A stretch of DNA of 8,747 nucleotides from Helicobacteraceae bacterium. GTDB lineage: Bacteria; Campylobacterota; Campylobacteria; Campylobacterales; Sulfurimonadaceae. The notes under the pieces were generated by a model. That model was not told where the DNA came from. It saw nothing but the letters and a program-made list of their open reading frames with translations, and did not search any database. Below, in pieces: positions 5,920 through 8,747 of the stretch. The position numbers were made by a program, and so were the translations under genes. The stretch covers positions 1 through 8,747 of the forward strand of contig JALUJE010000201.1 of NCBI GenBank assembly GCA_027057185.1, given 5' to 3'. Within the stretch, counting starts at the first letter, position 1. Each line of letters starts with the position of its first letter.

Positions 5920-7104
5920 ATCGGCACGTTCTTGCAATTCTTGAAACCATACTTTCATTTTCTTTTCATAACCGACCTCTTTGAGCTCCACAAAATGGAG
6001 TGGTCTGCTTAAGTATTCCTGAGATACCCAACCACCGAAATCGTGTGGATACTTGTAATGGTTATTGTGTTGCCTAATCGTGGGGGGAACCTCCAGAAGA
6101 ACGCCATCTCGCACTGCTTTTTGTGCACGGTTAATTGCCAGATAAGAGGCGTTGGACTTCGGTGAGCCACAGAGATAGATAACTGCCTGCGCTAAAATAA
6201 TCCGTGCCTCAGGGTACCCGATATTAGCCACACCGGTCATAGCGGACGTCGCAAGCATCAATGCCTGCGGATTAGCATTGCCAATGTCTTCAGATGCCAG
6301 AATAACCAGACGTCGGGCAATAAATTCCGGCGGTTCGCCTCCTTCAATGAGTCGTGCCAAATAATAGATCGCCGCATCGGCATCACTGCCGCGAATACTT
6401 TTAATCAGTGCCGATGCCAAATCATAATGTACGCCGGCTTCAGAACTACCGTGACTTAGTGCTTGCGGACGCAAAGATTGCAGCAGTGTTACATTGACAT
6501 GTACATTTACGGCACTAGCACATTCCAATAAATTCAACATGGCTCGGGCATCTCCACCACTGCTACCAATCAAATACTCCCGAGCCTCATCATCTACATG
6601 TAGCTGTTTGGCGACAATAACTTGTTCGAGAAGTTGTTTTAATTCATCCTCTTGTAGTGCCGTTAATTCAAAAAGCAATGATCGCGACCGCATCGCCGCA
6701 GTCAGGGAAAAAAAAGGGTTTTCTGTTGAAGCGCCAAGAACTAACACTGCGTTAGTTTCCATAACAGGCAGTAACACTTCTTGCTGATTCTTTGCCAAAC
6801 GGTGTACCTCATCAATGAAAATTAGCGGACGTTGCAATGCATGAGCGTACTGCTCAAAAATTTTACGTAACTGTTCAATTTTCAACGAGGTGGCATTAAA
6901 CTCATAAAACGGAAGATCCATAACCGATGCAATGATGCGTGCCAACGTAGTTTTACCGGTTCCGGGGGGTCCATAAAAAAAACTGTGCCCCAATGCTGCG
7001 TTTTCGCATAGCTGCCGCAACGGTGCTTCTTTGGCACACAGATGCTCTTGTCCCACCACTTCATCGAAATTTTTTGGGCGAAACTGTCGTGTCCAATCTG
7101 CCAT
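5908..7104 (-). CDS. rarA: Replication-associated recombination protein RarA (MgsA) AAA+ ATPase
   Basis: A 398-residue clamp-loader-like AAA+ ATPase that acts at stalled replication forks and single-strand gaps (eukaryotic WRNIP1/Mgs1 family). Motifs in order: Walker A GPPGTGKT (45-52), Walker B LIFIDEVHR (94-102, Asp98 and Glu99), sensor 1 GASTENP (124-130), arginine-finger region RSRS (139-142) and sensor 2 GGDARAML (183-190). The family-specific C-terminal oligomerisation region follows, including IRGSDADAA (237-245) and ASEDIGNANP (270-279). It is shorter than the E. coli protein (447) but complete in motifs. Its ATG overlaps the rluB TAA by one base (TAATG) and there is no good ribosome binding site, so translation is probably coupled to rluB. 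The T8 run encoding Phe-Phe after sensor 1 (plus-strand A8, 6708-6715) is in a conserved segment. Last gene of the kdsD-rluB-rarA cluster. Confidence 0.95.
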   Translation of the reverse strand: MADWTRQFRPKNFDEVVGQEHLCAKEAPLRQLCENAALGHSFFYGPPGTGKTTLARIIASVMDLPFYEFNATSLKIEQLRKIFEQYAHALQRPLIFIDEVHRLAKNQQEVLLPVMETNAVLVLGASTENPFFSLTAAMRSRSLLFELTALQEDELKQLLEQVIVAKQLHVDDEAREYLIGSSGGDARAMLNLLECASAVNVHVNVTLLQSLRPQALSHGSSEAGVHYDLASALIKSIRGSDADAAIYYLARLIEGGEPPEFIARRLVILASEDIGNANPQALMLATSAMTGVANIGYPEARIILAQAVIYLCGSPKSNASYLAINRAQKAVRDGVLLEVPPTIRQHNNHYKYPHDFGGWVSQEYLSRPLHFVELKEVGYEKKMKVWFQELQERADTTT

Positions 7105-7877
7105 TATTTCGGTACTTTCTCTTCTTCATTTAAAAATTGACGGAGCGTACGATATTCACTTCGTGTTAAAAAACGACTCTTTCCCGTAGGTAGATTGTTC
7201 AGCTCAATGCCTCCAAAATCCAGACGTTTCAAATCGACAACGTCATTGCCAAAATGGGCGAAAAAACGGCGTAATTCTCTGTTTTGTCCTTCACCGATCG
7301 CTACTTTTATAATGGAGTAGTTTGGTGTATTTTTTTGAATCTGGTATGCGTAAAACGGCGCAAACGTCATTGAGGTAATGGTCGAGTGTGAATGCGCACC
7401 GGCACTGGCATCTTCAAGGGTCAGTCCTTCTTGCATCGCCTGTTCCATCAACTCCGGTACACTGCCACGAATTTTAATCTTGTAGATACGTTGCAGACCG
7501 GAGTTCATCAATGTCGTAGCCACCCGCGAAGCATCCGTTAACAACAATACCCCTTCACTGGCATAATCCAAACGTCCCACTGGAATAAAATGTTTGTATT
7601 TATTGTCCAAGGTATCATAAATAGTTTTTCGACCGCGTGGATCATTTTTGGTGACCAACTCCCCTTTGGGTTTATTGTAGACAATAACAGTAAATTGATC
7701 AGTCGGCACTATTTTTTTGCCACTAATCACCACTTTGGCATAGCGCTCATCCACCTGAGTCGCCGGATTGGTCTGTACCGCTCCTTCGACTTTGACATAA
7801 CCTTCTTGAATGGCACGGTCTGCTTCTCTACGCGAGTACGACGAATAGTGGGCAATAAATTTGTTCAAACGCATCAT
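7104..7877 (-). CDS. rluB: 23S rRNA pseudouridine synthase, RsuA/RluB family
   Basis: A 257-residue RsuA/RluB/RluE/RluF-family enzyme that isomerises a specific uridine in ribosomal RNA. The N-terminal S4 RNA-binding domain (about 2-50, starting MRLNKFIAH) is followed by the catalytic domain. That domain has YNKPKG (67-72), GRLDYASEGVLLLT (101-114) with catalytic Asp104, RIYKIKIRG (130-138) and EGQNRELRRFF (196-206). Length and the presence of the S4 domain fit RluB best. RluB of E. coli modifies U2605 of 23S rRNA; RsuA (16S) or RluF specificity cannot be excluded from sequence alone. Two tandem ATGs exist (7877 and 7874). The first is preferred because AAGGA (7890-7886) lies eight bases before it. 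This start overlaps the kdsD TGA as ATGA. The acidic-to-basic tail (251-257) is unremarkable. Confidence 0.88.
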   Translation of the reverse strand: MMRLNKFIAHYSSYSRREADRAIQEGYVKVEGAVQTNPATQVDERYAKVVISGKKIVPTDQFTVIVYNKPKGELVTKNDPRGRKTIYDTLDNKYKHFIPVGRLDYASEGVLLLTDASRVATTLMNSGLQRIYKIKIRGSVPELMEQAMQEGLTLEDASAGAHSHSTITSMTFAPFYAYQIQKNTPNYSIIKVAIGEGQNRELRRFFAHFGNDVVDLKRLDFGGIELNNLPTGKSRFLTRSEYRTLRQFLNEEEKVPK

Positions 7878-8747
7878 GATGCAATTCCTTTTTCTACCAG
7901 ATCATGCAGATGCACGACCCCTGCAATATGGCCGACATCATCCGTGACGGCTAAAATCTGTATTTTCTTACGTTCTATCAAGACCAGAACATCACTGGCA
8001 AGCATGTTCTCATCGGTAATGGTGATGGGCTCTTTTGTCGCATAATCAATGGCTGGCGTCTCTAACGAAAAATCCGGCTTCATCAGAGCACGACGTACGT
8101 CACCATCACTTAAAATACCGACCATCGCATGCCCTTCATCTACCAAAAACACTGTGCCGAGCCGACCTTCTCCAATGGCAATGATGGCATCTTTGACTAA
8201 ACTTGTCTGTGAGATAATTGGTAGATTTCTGGTTCGCATAATATCTTTTGCTTTAACAAACAGTTTCTTTCCGAGCGTACCGCCGGGATGAAATGAGGCA
8301 AAATCTTCTTTAGCAAAGTTTCGTGCTTTCATTAAACAGATGGCCAAAGCATCCCCAAGGGCTAAGGTTAGCGTTGTTGAGCTTGTGGGTGCAATGTCTA
8401 AAGGGCATGCCTCTTTCTCAACATGGACGTTAACTACAATATCGCTATAGCGTCCAAGGGTTGAATTGGCATTATGCGTCATTCCAATGAGTGGAATATC
8501 AAACCGTTTAATATGCGGTAAAATCGAGCTTAGCTCTTCACTCTCACCACTATAGCTAATGGCTAAGACAACATCATCTTTACCAATCATTCCCAAATCG
8601 CCATGAAGTGCTTCAGTTGGATGCAGAAAAAAACTCGGTGTCCCCGTTGAGGCAAACGTAGCGGCCATTTTTGCTCCAATAAGCCCGGACTTACCAACAC
8701 CGCTGACAATGAGTTTACCGCGGCATGAAAGAATCATCTCCACTGCC
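7874..8747 (-). CDS. kdsD: Arabinose-5-phosphate isomerase KdsD/KpsF (5' end cut by window)
   Basis: Interconverts ribulose-5-phosphate and arabinose-5-phosphate, the first step toward Kdo for lipopolysaccharide. The reading frame is open to the window edge, and about 40 N-terminal residues are missing compared with E. coli KdsD (328 residues). Counting from the GTG codon at 8743, the SIS domain shows GVGKSG (15-20), the segment ASTGTPSFF (31-39), SYSGESEE (63-70), EKEACPL (109-115) and FHPGG (151-155). Lys18, Glu70, Glu111 and His152 all align, with a constant offset of 41, with the catalytic Lys59, Glu111, Glu152 and His193 of E. coli. Two CBS domains follow (about 165-225 and 230-289). An in-frame Met or GTG near the edge should not be taken as the start. 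The related GutQ/KpsF paralogues cannot be fully separated from KdsD. The TGA overlaps the rluB ATG. Confidence 0.93.
   Translation of the reverse strand, partial: AVEMILSCRGKLIVSGVGKSGLIGAKMAATFASTGTPSFFLHPTEALHGDLGMIGKDDVVLAISYSGESEELSSILPHIKRFDIPLIGMTHNANSTLGRYSDIVVNVHVEKEACPLDIAPTSSTTLTLALGDALAICLMKARNFAKEDFASFHPGGTLGKKLFVKAKDIMRTRNLPIISQTSLVKDAIIAIGEGRLGTVFLVDEGHAMVGILSDGDVRRALMKPDFSLETPAIDYATKEPITITDENMLASDVLVLIERKKIQILAVTDDVGHIAGVVHLHDLVEKGIAS

Noticed and set aside
6708..6715. Run of eight As in rarA as a phase-variation tract
   Set aside because: It encodes Phe-Phe in the conserved ENPFFS segment after sensor 1, the frame is intact, and RarA is a housekeeping protein; an eight-base run alone is weak evidence.
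8741..8743. GTG as the true start codon of kdsD
   Set aside because: The frame stays open to the window edge, and catalytic residues align with E. coli KdsD at an offset of 41, so about 40 residues lie beyond the window.
1..8747. Mobile element, CRISPR array, defence island or prophage
   Set aside because: No transposase, integrase, terminal inverted repeats, spaced repeats or phage-like genes are seen; the recognisable genes are mostly housekeeping.

Overview
The window reads as an ordinary stretch of bacterial chromosome, most likely from a free-living, sulfur-metabolising member of the Campylobacterota (Sulfurimonas/Sulfurovum/Sulfuricurvum-like). This rests on the full-length cobalamin-dependent MetH, the sulfide:quinone-reductase-like flavoprotein next to a small conserved protein, the compact kdsD-rluB-rarA cluster with overlapping stop and start codons, and the AT-rich spacers. 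The assignment is an inference from protein character and gene order; no rRNA or other marker gene is present.

Layout, left to right. Positions 1-16 hold the first five codons of a divergent minus-strand gene, preceded by a strong ribosome binding site. Positions 17-174 are a divergent control region with a good sigma70-type promoter facing right and a hyphenated palindrome that could be an operator. Positions 175-1356 encode an SQR/FCSD-like FAD oxidoreductase. It is followed 15 bases later by a 129-residue conserved protein of unknown function (1372-1761), so the two probably form an operon. After a 183-base spacer, 1945-2193 encodes an 82-residue exported, lysine- and cysteine-rich protein with a lipobox and three KCG repeats in exact five-residue register. 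metH (2340-5831) has its own candidate promoter, with a perfect 12-base palindrome between promoter and start codon.

The right half is on the minus strand and converges on metH: kdsD (cut by the window edge at 8747), rluB (7104-7877) and rarA (5908-7104). They are joined by a 4-base ATGA overlap and a 1-base TAATG overlap. A weak, possibly bidirectional hairpin lies between metH and rarA.

Functionally, the left part suggests respiratory sulfur or disulfide redox chemistry and thiol/metal handling. The centre is methionine and C1 metabolism. The right part is housekeeping: Kdo/LPS precursor synthesis, 23S rRNA pseudouridylation and replication-fork maintenance. I see no mobile element, CRISPR array, tRNA, rRNA or defence system. 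The points most worth a second look are the SQR-like enzyme that lacks one of the usual redox cysteines, the orphan HvfA-like Cys-repeat protein, and the palindromic elements in front of the SQR-like gene and metH.
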